64,000 nt of DNA, taken from contig JAMOUQ010000017.1 in NCBI GenBank assembly GCA_027068085.1, positions 62,001 through 126,000 on the forward strand, read 5' to 3'. The stretch comes from Desulfobacteraceae bacterium (GTDB lineage Bacteria > Desulfobacterota > Desulfobacteria > Desulfobacterales > Desulfosarcinaceae). The position numbers were made by a program, and so were the translations under genes. This document shows, piece after piece, positions 1-7,077 of this stretch (positions within the stretch are counted from its first letter, which is position 1; each line of letters starts with the position of its first letter). The notes beneath the pieces were generated by a model. The model saw only the letters and a list, made by a program, of their open reading frames with translations. It was not told where the DNA came from and searched no databases.

Positions 1-249
1 GCTCCTTATCAGGTGCCGCTGGTGGTGGTCACCAACGGCCGCCAGGCGGACGTGCTGGACGGTGTGACCGGCAAGATCCTGGCCCGGGGGCTGGACGCGA
101 TCCCGTCCAGGGCCGAACTTGAGCGAAGATGGGCCGGCCTGGATTTTGCCCCCGTGGATGAAAAGCGCCGGCAGGTGGAGGCCCGCATCGCCTTTGCCTA
201 TGAAATCGACGACAGTTGCGAATGTGACGATACTGCTTGCAGGTTGTGA
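1..249 (+). CDS. HsdR N-terminal-like domain protein, C-terminal fragment
   Basis: The reading frame is open from the first base and ends at TGA 247-249, so only about the last 82 residues are present. The fragment reads APYQVPLVVVTNGRQADVLD and then GLDAIPSR. This resembles the end of the stand-alone HsdR N-terminal-type (HSDR_N_2) nuclease-fold proteins found in many deltaproteobacteria, which are not joined to helicase or specificity subunits. The catalytic residues would lie upstream, outside the window. Its stop is 20 bp before the deaminase start, so the two are probably co-transcribed. The family assignment rests on a short fragment. Confidence 0.55.
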   Translation, partial: APYQVPLVVVTNGRQADVLDGVTGKILARGLDAIPSRAELERRWAGLDFAPVDEKRRQVEARIAFAYEIDDSCECDDTACRL

Positions 250-268
250 GCCTGGACGGAGCAGACAG

Positions 269-781
269 ATGGTGAAGGAGCGGGACATGAGGTTCATGGC
301 CCTTGCCCTCGGACAGGCCCGGCAGGCTCTGGCAGAGGGCGAGTTTCCGGTGGGCTGCGTGATCGCTGCCCCCGATAAGGTGGTGGCCGACGGCCGCCGC
401 CGCCGTTCGGCCGAGCTGCTTGGGGGTGAATGCGAACATGCCGAAATGATTGCCCTGCGCCGTCTGGAACAGGCTTGCGGCAAAAAGGTAACGCCGGGAG
501 ACCTTACTGTCTATGTCACCCTGGAGCCGTGCCTGATGTGCTTCGGAGCGATCCTGATCCACGGCATCCGGAGGATCGTCTATGCCTACGAGGATGTAAT
601 GGGAGGTGGAACAGGTTGCGACCCGGCCGGTCTGCCCCCCCTGTACAACCCGCCGCCCGAGATCGTAAGGGGGGTCATGCGCGGGGAAAGTGTCGGGCTT
701 TTCAAGGCGTTCTTTGAAAATGAGGGCAACCTTTACCTCAGGGACACCCTGCTGTGCAGGCATGCCCTGGGGCAATCCTGA
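269..781 (+). CDS. TadA-like nucleoside/tRNA adenosine deaminase
   Basis: A 170-residue CMP/dCMP deaminase-fold protein. The zinc-binding HAE motif (in CEHAEMIAL) and the PCxxC motif (in LEPCLMC) are both visible, as is the FPVG strand before the active site. TadA converts the wobble adenosine of tRNA-Arg to inosine. This protein departs from TadA after PCLMCFGA (ILIHGIRRIVYAYED...GGTGC), so a related nucleoside deaminase is also possible. The ATG at 269 is chosen because it follows the upstream stop, and the homologous region starts within about 10 residues of it. The same frame is open further upstream, but there it overlaps the preceding gene. Confidence 0.75.
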   Translation: MVKERDMRFMALALGQARQALAEGEFPVGCVIAAPDKVVADGRRRRSAELLGGECEHAEMIALRRLEQACGKKVTPGDLTVYVTLEPCLMCFGAILIHGIRRIVYAYEDVMGGGTGCDPAGLPPLYNPPPEIVRGVMRGESVGLFKAFFENEGNLYLRDTLLCRHALGQS

Positions 782-808
782 GCGCGGATTACTCCTTATT
801 TTTTTCTC

Positions 809-835
809 TTGCAATTGAATTGTTTGTCGTATAAA
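809..835 (+). promoter_or_regulatory. Weak candidate promoter for infC operon
   Basis: TTGCAA at 809-814 and TATAAA at 830-835 are separated by 15 bp, which is shorter than the preferred 17. They lie in the only AT-rich stretch between the deaminase gene and infC. Transcription from here would give a leader of about 50 nt before the infC start. Confidence 0.25.
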
Positions 836-894
836 GGATCAAAGTTTAAGTAAGATATCAAACGGCAACCATCAATCATCCAGGAGGTGGAGGT

Positions 895-1437
895 ATAGCT
901 AACTTCAGATTTTCAAAAGGGCAGCATGACAGGTTCGGCAGAACGCGAATCAACAACAATATCAGAGCCCGGGAAGTCAGGGTGATCGATCCGGACGGAA
1001 ACCAGATCGGAATCTTGCCCATTGAAAAGGCGCTCGCCGCTGCCTCGGAATTCGGCCTTGATCTGGTGGAAGTGTCACCGACGGCCCGCCCGCCGGTCTG
1101 TAAGATAATGGATTACGGCCGTTACAAGTATGAGCAGACCAAAAAGCAGCACGAGGCCCGCAAGAAGCAAACCACCTTCCAGGTCAAGGAGATCAAGGTC
1201 CGCCCCAAAACCGGGGAGCATGATCTGCAGACCAAGCTGGGCCACATAAAGAAATTCATCGGCCGCAGGGACAAGGTCAAGGTCACGGTGATGTTCAGGG
1301 GCCGGGAGATAACCCTTTCCCAGCGGGGCCGGGACCTGCTCCAGAGAATAGCTGAGGAAGTGGAAGACATTGCCGTAATCGAACAGGCCCCCAAGTTCGA
1401 AGGCCGCACCATGGTGATGGTGCTGGCTCCCAAGTGA
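895..1437 (+). CDS. infC: Translation initiation factor IF-3 (probable AUA start)
   Basis: IF-3 binds the 30S subunit, prevents 50S joining and proofreads the initiator tRNA-start codon pairing. The frame contains the conserved INNNIRAREVRVID, DLVEVSP and PPVCKIMDYGKY-type motifs (here PPVCKIMDYGRY). The first ATG/GTG/TTG in frame is GTG 982, which falls inside the conserved REVRVID block, so the true start must be upstream. Reading back, the frame gives IANFRFSKGQHDRFGR beginning at ATA 895, preceded by AGGAGG at 882-887 with a 7-nt gap. That yields 180 residues, the usual IF-3 length. Known infC genes often use AUU or AUC starts, so that IF-3 represses its own synthesis. An AUA start would fit the same logic. 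It heads the infC-rpmI-rplT-pheS-pheT cluster. Confidence 0.95.
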   Translation: MANFRFSKGQHDRFGRTRINNNIRAREVRVIDPDGNQIGILPIEKALAAASEFGLDLVEVSPTARPPVCKIMDYGRYKYEQTKKQHEARKKQTTFQVKEIKVRPKTGEHDLQTKLGHIKKFIGRRDKVKVTVMFRGREITLSQRGRDLLQRIAEEVEDIAVIEQAPKFEGRTMVMVLAPK

Positions 1438-1483
1438 CCGGGCGCCGGGGCCGGCTGCGGCCATTGGCTTGAAATACCACCGT

Positions 1484-1528
1484 CTGGCGCGAGCTTGTAT
1501 CAGAGTGCGCTCGCGCCAGCGCTTTTTT
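1484..1528 (+). terminator. Intrinsic terminator/attenuator between infC and rpmI
   Basis: A perfect 11-bp stem pairs CTGGCGCGAGC (1484-1494) with GCTCGCGCCAG (1509-1519) around a 14-nt loop. A run of six T (1523-1528) follows within 4 nt. The ribosomal protein genes begin 84 bp downstream with no separate strong promoter visible. The hairpin may therefore act as a partial terminator or an L20-responsive attenuator. That regulation is known for infC-rpmI-rplT operons in general and is only inferred here. Confidence 0.75.
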
Positions 1529-1611
1529 ACGCGTTATTGAACTTTAATCTATGACCGGGCCGGCGGACAGTCTATGTCCGTGGCGGTCAGCATTGTTTTC
1601 GGGAGAGCAAA

Positions 1612-1809
1612 ATGCCAAAGATAAAGACCAACAGAGCGGCTGCAAAGCGTTTCCGCAGGACCGGAAGTGGCAAATACGCCTTTTCCAAGTCGTGTGCCAG
1701 TCACATTCTGACCAAAAAGTCACCCAAACGCAAACGGCGCCTGAGACAGGCCCACATAGTGTCGAAAAACGACATGGCGGAAGTCCGCCGCCTGTTGCCC
1801 AACGGGTAA
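1612..1809 (+). CDS. rpmI: 50S ribosomal protein L35
   Basis: A 65-residue, very basic protein starting MPKIKTNRAAAKRFRRTGSG and containing the typical HILTKKSPKRKRRLR stretch. Length and sequence match bacterial L35, a late-assembling large-subunit protein. It sits in the conserved order infC-rpmI-rplT. GGGAGAG about 8 nt before the ATG can serve as ribosome binding site. Confidence 0.97.
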   Translation: MPKIKTNRAAAKRFRRTGSGKYAFSKSCASHILTKKSPKRKRRLRQAHIVSKNDMAEVRRLLPNG

Positions 1810-1861
1810 CCATTCATGATTATGACCTGCCCGGAGCAGGTGGCAGTCGAGGAGAAAAGAT

Positions 1862-2212
1862 ATGCGTATCAAACGAGGATACAAGGCAAGGCGTAGAAGA
1901 AAAAAGGTGTTGAAACTGGCCAAGGGCTACCGCGGCGGCAGGAGCAAGCTGTTCAGAACGGCCGCCGATTCGGTGGACAAGGCCCTGATGTATGCCTATC
2001 GCGACCGGCGCCAGCGCAAGCGTCAGTTCCGCCAGCTGTGGATAGCCAGGATCAATGCCGCGGCCCGGGCCAACGATCTTTCCTACAGCAAGTTCATGCA
2101 CGGGCTTAAGAAAGCCGGCGTGGAACTGGACCGCAAGGTGCTGGCCGAGCTGGCCGTTTCCGATCCCGGCGGTTTTGCCCGCATTGCCGATCTGGCCGCC
2201 AAGCAGCTTTAG
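1862..2212 (+). CDS. rplT: 50S ribosomal protein L20
   Basis: A 116-residue basic protein starting [20 protein letters not shown], with the L20 signatures [20 protein letters not shown] and [13 protein letters not shown]20 binds 23S rRNA early in 50S assembly and, in studied bacteria, represses the rpmI-rplT message. A GAGGAGA ribosome binding site precedes the ATG. It lies 52 bp after rpmI and 64 bp before pheS. Confidence 0.97.
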   Translation: MRIKRGYKARRRRKKVLKLAKGYRGGRSKLFRTAADSVDKALMYAYRDRRQRKRQFRQLWIARINAAARANDLSYSKFMHGLKKAGVELDRKVLAELAVSDPGGFARIADLAAKQL

Positions 2213-2276
2213 AGATCCGGCCGCACCGGCCGGCTGACATCATCGTGCCGTAACGCTACCTTCAGGGCAGGGCTTT

Positions 2277-3284
2277 GTGGTGCAACTATCGATCGATAAA
2301 ATTCTGAAACAGGCCGAGGAAGAACTTGCCCGGATCGGAGATCCGGACGGCATCCGGCAGTTGCAGGTCAAGTACCTGGGCCGCAAGGGGCTGGTGACCA
2401 AATTTTTGCGGGGGATCTCCAGCCTGCCGGCCGACCAGCGGCCGGCCGCCGGAAAGCGGGCCAACGAGGTAAAGAAGCAGCTGGAAGCCGAGTTTGCAGC
2501 CGCCGGCAGGCGGCTCGAAGAGGCCCTGGAGGCCACCGAACGCCTGGATGTCTCCCTGCCGGGCCGGGGGGTGCTGCCCGGGTCGCTTCATCCCGTCACC
2601 CAGGTGAGCGCCGAGATATGCGGAATCTTCACCCGGATGGGATTCGACGTGGTGGAGGGGCCTGAAATCGAGACGGATTACTACAACTTCGAGGCCCTCA
2701 ACATTCCCAGGGATCATCCGGCCCGGGACATGCAGGATACTTTCTACATTTCCGACAACATCGTTCTGAGGACCCATACCTCGCCGACCCAGCCCAGGGT
2801 CATGGAAAAACAGCCGCCGCCGGTGAGGATGGTGGCTCCCGGAAAAGTATATCGCTGCGACTCCGACCTGACCCATACCCCCATGTTTCACCAGGTGGAA
2901 GGGCTTCTGGTCGATGAAGGGGTTTCCTTCGGCGACCTGAAAGGCATTCTGACCGCCTTCGTCCATCAGATGTTCGGTCCCCGGACCAGTCTTCGCTTCC
3001 GGCCCAGTTTCTTTCCCTTTACCGAGCCGAGCGCGGAAGTCGACATCCGCTGCGTGATTTGCCACGGCAAGGGCTGCCGGGTCTGCTCCCAGACGGGCTG
3101 GCTGGAGATCCTGGGTTCGGGCATGGTCCATCCGGCCGTTTTCGAAAACGTGGGTTACGATCCTGACAAGTACACCGGGTTCGCCTTCGGCATGGGAGTG
3201 GAGCGGATCGCCATGCTGAAATACCGGATCGATGATATCCGTAAATATTTCGACAATGACTACCGGTTCCTGCGCCAGTTCTAG
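2277..3284 (+). CDS. pheS: Phenylalanyl-tRNA synthetase alpha subunit
   Basis: The catalytic alpha subunit of the (alpha-beta)2 enzyme that charges tRNA-Phe; 335 residues, near the usual 330-350. An N-terminal helical arm (about residues 1-85) is followed by the class II core. Motif 2 (KVYRCDSDLTHTPMFHQVEG) and motif 3 (GFAFGMGVERIAML) are clear, and the THTSPTQPR sequence is conserved. Translation probably starts at GTG 2277 or the adjacent GTG 2280, with AGGGCAGGG just upstream. Four cysteines near residues 258-269 (CVICHGKGCRVC) form a zinc-like knuckle often seen in PheS. Confidence 0.96.
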   Translation: MVQLSIDKILKQAEEELARIGDPDGIRQLQVKYLGRKGLVTKFLRGISSLPADQRPAAGKRANEVKKQLEAEFAAAGRRLEEALEATERLDVSLPGRGVLPGSLHPVTQVSAEICGIFTRMGFDVVEGPEIETDYYNFEALNIPRDHPARDMQDTFYISDNIVLRTHTSPTQPRVMEKQPPPVRMVAPGKVYRCDSDLTHTPMFHQVEGLLVDEGVSFGDLKGILTAFVHQMFGPRTSLRFRPSFFPFTEPSAEVDIRCVICHGKGCRVCSQTGWLEILGSGMVHPAVFENVGYDPDKYTGFAFGMGVERIAMLKYRIDDIRKYFDNDYRFLRQF

Positions 3285-3399
3285 GGCGCTTCAACCGGCC
3301 CGGATCGTCCAGTGGGTGCTTGAGCGGCGGTCGCCGGGGCCGGAGAGGGTTACCGGCGGGGTTTGGTTCCCGTGCCGGCGGCAGTGAGGTGAGCAGGGT

Positions 3400-5814
3400 A
3401 TGAAAGCAAGTCTCAGTTGGCTGAAAGCCTATATCGATATCCGGATGGATGTCGGCCGGTTGGCCGACAGGCTGACCATGGCGGGCCTGGAGGTCGAGAC
3501 CGTCGAAGACCGCTATGCCTACCTGGAGACGGTGGTGGTGGGACGGATCGGCGCGGTGCAGAAGCACCCCAATGCCGATCGGCTGGTCGTCTGCACGGTG
3601 GAAAACGGGACCGAAGCGGTGCCGGTGGTCTGCGGGGCGCCCAACGTGCGGCCCGGCATGTTGTCGGCCCTGGCCCTGCCCGGGACCGAGCTGCCATCCG
3701 GGATGAAGATTGCGGCCGGCAACATCCGCGGCCGGCTTTCGGAAGGGATGCTTTGCAGCGAGGCCGAACTGGGGCTGGGACCCGATGCTTCCGGGATCAT
3801 GGAACTAGACGGCGGCCTGGAAGTCGGAGCCGCCCTGAACCGGGCCCTGAACCTGAGCGATCCGGTCCTTGAGATCGGCCTGACTCCCAACCGTCCCGAT
3901 TGCCTGAGCATCATGGGCATTGCCCGCGAGATAGCCGCTTTCCAGGGCCGGCGGATACGCCGGCCGGAAATCGAGATGCCCGCGCCGGAAGGTCCGGTCC
4001 ACCAGCTGACTTCGGTTGAAATTCTGGCTCCCGATCACTGCCCGCGCTACGCGGCCCGGGTTCTGGAACAGGTCAGGGTGGGACCGTCGCCGTTCTGGCT
4101 CCGGGACCGGCTCATGTCCGTCGGTCTGCGGCCCATCAACAACCTGGTGGATGTCACCAATTTCGTCATGCTGGAGACCGGCCAGCCCCTGCACGCTTTT
4201 GATTTCGACAATCTTGCCGGCCGGCGGATAGTGGTGCGGACGGCCCGGGAGGGCGAAGTATTCGTCACCCTGGACGGCAAGGAGCGCCGCTTGAACGCCG
4301 AGACCCTGATGATCTGCGACGCCGACAAGCCGGTGGCCATCGGCGGGGTGATGGGCGGCATGAACTCGGAGATCGAAGAGTCCACCGCCCGGGTCCTGAT
4401 CGAAAGCGCCTACTTCGACCCGGTCAGCATCCGCAGGACCGCCAAGCGGCTGGGCCTCAATACCGACGCCTCCCACCGTTTCGAGCGGGGGGTCGATCCC
4501 CTGGGGACGGTTTACGCCCTCCAGCGGGCGGCCCTGATGATGGCCGAGCTTGCCGGCGGCAACCTGGTGGAAGGCTACATCGATGTCAACTCCGGCCTTG
4601 AAGGGCCGCAGCCCCTGGAACTTGGCGTGGCGGCCACCAACAGGCTCCTGGGGACCAGGTTCGATGCCGGCCGGATCGCCGGTCTGCTGCGTTCCATCGA
4701 ATTTGTGGCCGAGCCCCGGGGAGAAGATACGGTAGAGGTCAGAGCGCCTTCTTTCAGGGTGGACATAAGCCGGCCGGTGGACCTGATGGAGGAGGTGGCC
4801 CGCCTGGCAGGTTACGACGGCATCGCAACCACCTTTCCTTCCATCGCCCCCACCGGCAGGGAGCCCGACCGGCGGCGGGACTGCCGTGATAAAATCCGCT
4901 CCCTGCTGACCGGCATGGGTTTCAGCGAGGCCATAAATTACAGTTTCATCTCCCGGGATTCGTGCGACCGGCTTCGCCTGGCGCCGGACGATGAACGCCG
5001 GCGCCAGCTGCCCCTGCTCAACCCCCTGACCGAAGACCAGGCAGTCATGCGGACATCCCTGGTCCCGGGCCTGCTGGAGACGGTCAGCCGCAACTTCTCC
5101 CGCCAGGTCAACCAGCTGAGACTGTTTGAGGTCGGCAAGATTTTCCTCTCCAGGGGAACGGACAGCCTGCCCGAGGAGCCGGAAATGCTGGCAGGGGTGA
5201 TGACCGGACCCCGCTGGGAGGCCCCCCTGTATTGCCGGGAGGCCGAATGCGATTTTTTCGACATCAAGGCGGCCGTGGAGGGTATCTGCGCCGGGCTGGC
5301 CATAGAGAAGGTCGGGTTTACGGCGGTCGAAGACGATGCCTGCCGCTACACCCAGCCCGGCCAGAGCGCCTGGGTGTTCAGCGGCGCAAAGCGCCTGGGG
5401 CTGGTGGGCCGGGTGCATTCCAAGGTCAGCCGGCAATACGATTTGAAACAGCCTGTCTTCATCTTCGATCTGGATTTGGAAAGATTGCTGGAGGTGATCC
5501 CGCAGCAGCGGATTGCCGCCCCGATTCCGCGTTATCCCTCGACTTCCCGTGACATTACCCTCATCATAGACCGTGAGATCGAAGCGCGCGCGATCCTGGA
5601 GCAGCTCGACGGCATGGGCGAAGAATTGATCGATGATTTCTATCTGTTCGACGTCTTCGAGGGCAAGCCGATCCCGGCCGGCAAAAAGAGCGTTTCGATC
5701 AGGATCGTTTACCGCTCTGGCGAAGGAACCCTGGAAGACGAACAGGTCAACCGGCTCCATGAGGCGGTTGGCAGGCGGCTCATCGAGACCTTCAAGGCTT
5801 CTGTACCGGCTTGA
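3400..5814 (+). CDS. pheT: Phenylalanyl-tRNA synthetase beta subunit
   Basis: An 804-residue beta subunit, normal length. In order it shows the N-terminal tRNA-binding EMAP-like domain (about residues 40-150, with HPNADRL and CGAPNVRPG), the B3/B4 editing domain, the B5 domain, the catalytically inactive class II-like core and a C-terminal FDX-ACB anticodon-binding domain (PRYPSTSRDITLIID...). The start ATG follows GTGAGCAGGGT. It lies 115 bp after pheS in the standard order. No ihfA gene follows, although many proteobacteria have one here. Confidence 0.96.
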   Translation: MKASLSWLKAYIDIRMDVGRLADRLTMAGLEVETVEDRYAYLETVVVGRIGAVQKHPNADRLVVCTVENGTEAVPVVCGAPNVRPGMLSALALPGTELPSGMKIAAGNIRGRLSEGMLCSEAELGLGPDASGIMELDGGLEVGAALNRALNLSDPVLEIGLTPNRPDCLSIMGIAREIAAFQGRRIRRPEIEMPAPEGPVHQLTSVEILAPDHCPRYAARVLEQVRVGPSPFWLRDRLMSVGLRPINNLVDVTNFVMLETGQPLHAFDFDNLAGRRIVVRTAREGEVFVTLDGKERRLNAETLMICDADKPVAIGGVMGGMNSEIEESTARVLIESAYFDPVSIRRTAKRLGLNTDASHRFERGVDPLGTVYALQRAALMMAELAGGNLVEGYIDVNSGLEGPQPLELGVAATNRLLGTRFDAGRIAGLLRSIEFVAEPRGEDTVEVRAPSFRVDISRPVDLMEEVARLAGYDGIATTFPSIAPTGREPDRRRDCRDKIRSLLTGMGFSEAINYSFISRDSCDRLRLAPDDERRRQLPLLNPLTEDQAVMRTSLVPGLLETVSRNFSRQVNQLRLFEVGKIFLSRGTDSLPEEPEMLAGVMTGPRWEAPLYCREAECDFFDIKAAVEGICAGLAIEKVGFTAVEDDACRYTQPGQSAWVFSGAKRLGLVGRVHSKVSRQYDLKQPVFIFDLDLERLLEVIPQQRIAAPIPRYPSTSRDITLIIDREIEARAILEQLDGMGEELIDDFYLFDVFEGKPIPAGKKSVSIRIVYRSGEGTLEDEQVNRLHEAVGRRLIETFKASVPA

Positions 5815-5862
5815 GGCTCGGACGGTCCGCCGCTTTCGGCCTAATGGCCCCAGAGGTGCCGA

Positions 5863-6210
5863 ATGACCAACCAAGGTGGTGCGACAGGCCGGATTCCGGA
5901 CAAGCTTTATTTCAGAATCGGCGAGGTGAGCCGGCTGGTGGGGGTACCGGCCTCGGTCCTGAGGTACTGGGAAACCGAGTTCTCTAGGATTAGGCCCAAA
6001 CGGACGGCCAAGGGGCAGCGGTTGTACCGCAGATCCGACCTTGAACTGCTCCTTGAGATCAAGCACCTGCTCTACGAGCGCAAGTTCACCATCAAGGGCG
6101 CCCGCAAGCACCTGGCCGGGAGGAAGAAAGAAGAAGACCGCTCCGGGGTTGCCGGACTTGTCCGGTCGCTGAGAAAGGAGCTGGAGGCGATCCGCAAGCT
6201 GGTCGAGTAA
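5863..6210 (+). CDS. MerR-family transcriptional regulator
   Basis: A 115-residue protein with a MerR winged-helix domain: [21 protein letters not shown] followed by the [14 protein letters not shown] wing and recognition region, and a short helical tail. There is no C-terminal effector domain or cysteine cluster, so the inducing signal cannot be read. A small MerR protein of this type commonly follows pheT (or pheT-ihfA) in deltaproteobacteria, and the neighbourhood here agrees. It starts 48 bp after pheT and is probably read from the same transcript. Confidence 0.88.
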   Translation: MTNQGGATGRIPDKLYFRIGEVSRLVGVPASVLRYWETEFSRIRPKRTAKGQRLYRRSDLELLLEIKHLLYERKFTIKGARKHLAGRKKEEDRSGVAGLVRSLRKELEAIRKLVE

Positions 6211-6279
6211 GCCCCTGCGGAACGGCTTTTGAAGGCCGGTCGCATGGTCCGCCGGACCGCCCTTTTTGGGAAAAAATAT

Positions 6280-6308
6280 TTGACAATAACAGAGCACTAG
6301 CTTATAGG
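6280..6308 (+). promoter_or_regulatory. Sigma70-type promoter for tRNA-Gly
   Basis: TTGACA (6280-6285), a 17-bp spacer and TATAGG (6303-6308). The predicted transcription start is about 6 nt before the mature tRNA 5' end. Confidence 0.8.
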
Positions 6309-6321
6309 AAAAGTTTGGTAA

Positions 6322-6397
6322 GCGGGCATAGCTCAGTTGGTAGAGTACAAGCTTCCCAAGCTTGGTGTCGCGAGTTCGAGTCTCGTTGCCCGCTCCA
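6322..6397 (+). tRNA. tRNA-Gly (anticodon CCC)
   Basis: A full cloverleaf can be drawn. The acceptor GCGGGCA (6322-6328) pairs with TGCCCGC (6387-6393). The D arm is GCTC/GAGT. The anticodon stem CAAGC/GCTTG holds the loop TTCCCAA with anticodon CCC. The T stem is GCGAG/CTCGT with loop TTCGAGT. CCA is encoded at 6395-6397. It reads GGG glycine codons. Confidence 0.96.
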
Positions 6398-6428
6398 CCA
6401 TTTAAGTCCGATTTTTATTTATGTCGTT

Positions 6429-6534
6429 CTTGGTAAGGTAGATTTTTTCAGACTTAACCGAACGCATGGTTTGCTAAGGGCAGTGGCATGAACTGACAAC
6501 TTTCGGCAGCTTTTGAAAGTTCTACCCTACCAAG
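6429..6534 (+). ncRNA. Candidate structured RNA between tRNA-Gly and rimP
   Basis: The ends of this segment are complementary: 6429-6442 (CTTGGTAAGGTAGA) pairs with 6521-6534 (TCTACCCTACCAAG) over 14 bp with one A-C mismatch. Inside is a hairpin ACTTTC/GAAAGT (6499-6504 and 6515-6520), with further short complementary pieces. No open reading frame of meaningful length is present. An intrinsic terminator follows immediately. It would be transcribed from the tRNA promoter as a co-processed RNA, or it may be the rimP-nusA leader. It does not match SRP RNA, 6S, tmRNA or a riboswitch class that I recognise. Confidence 0.4.
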
Positions 6535-6538
6535 AAAG

Positions 6539-6559
6539 CGGGCTTTACGCCCGTTTTTT
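6539..6559 (+). terminator. Intrinsic terminator after tRNA-Gly/structured RNA
   Basis: Stem CGGGC (6539-6543) / GCCCG (6549-6553) with a 5-nt loop, followed by six T (6554-6559). An A-rich flank upstream can extend the pairing. It ends the tRNA transcript about 40 bp before the rimP start, so rimP-nusA-infB must depend on read-through or another promoter. Confidence 0.75.
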
Positions 6560-6597
6560 ATTTGGTCGTGCCGCCGGTTGGCGATTACAGGGGCAAT

Positions 6598-7077
6598 GTG
6601 GAACAGATGGAACCGGACAAATTCATCCAGGCCGTAAAGAACCTGGCCCGGCCCGTGTGCATCGAGGAAGGCTTGGAATTGATTCACGCAGAGTGGCAGC
6701 GCGAGCCGGGAGGATGGGTGCTGAGGCTTTATCTCGACCGTCCGGGAGGGGTGACCCTGGACGATTGCGCCGGTTTCAGCCGCCAGATAAGTGACTTGAT
6801 AGACGTCAACCTTGATATAGATGCCAGCTATCGTTTGGAAGTATCTTCTCCCGGACCGCAGCGTCCCCTGGGGCAGGCTTCAGATTTCGACCGTTTCAAG
6901 GGGCACCGGGCCCGTGTCCGGACGGCGGAGCCGATAAACGGCCGCAAAACTTTTACAGGTATCGTGAACGGGGCAGAAGGGGACACGGTATGCCTGCTGG
7001 TGGACGGCCGGCCCATCCTGTTCGGTTTTTCGAGCATCAAGAAGGCCCATCTACTAAATTATAATGGAGACAACTGA
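6598..7077 (+). CDS. rimP: Ribosome maturation factor RimP
   Basis: RimP assists 30S assembly. The protein of about 159 residues has the N-terminal RimP domain (IEEGLELIHAEW...LRLYLDRPGGVTLDDC, then YRLEVSSPGPQRPL, the family signature) and a C-terminal SH3-like barrel. GTG 6598 is chosen because CAGGGG lies just upstream; ATG 6607 is a possible alternative. A TTG at 6562 is unlikely because it sits at the end of the preceding terminator. The stop overlaps the nusA start (TGATG), indicating translational coupling. Confidence 0.93.
   Translation: MEQMEPDKFIQAVKNLARPVCIEEGLELIHAEWQREPGGWVLRLYLDRPGGVTLDDCAGFSRQISDLIDVNLDIDASYRLEVSSPGPQRPLGQASDFDRFKGHRARVRTAEPINGRKTFTGIVNGAEGDTVCLLVDGRPILFGFSSIKKAHLLNYNGDN

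Noticed and set aside
3805-6297. 830-codon open frame on the minus strand
   Set aside because: It lies opposite pheT and the MerR gene, both clearly recognisable. Long antisense frames are expected in GC-rich coding DNA, and the translation resembles no protein.
6322-6560. Integration scar or att site at the 3' end of tRNA-Gly
   Set aside because: No integrase or repeated copy of the tRNA 3' end is seen in the window. The complementary ends 6429-6442 and 6521-6534 are inverted, not direct.
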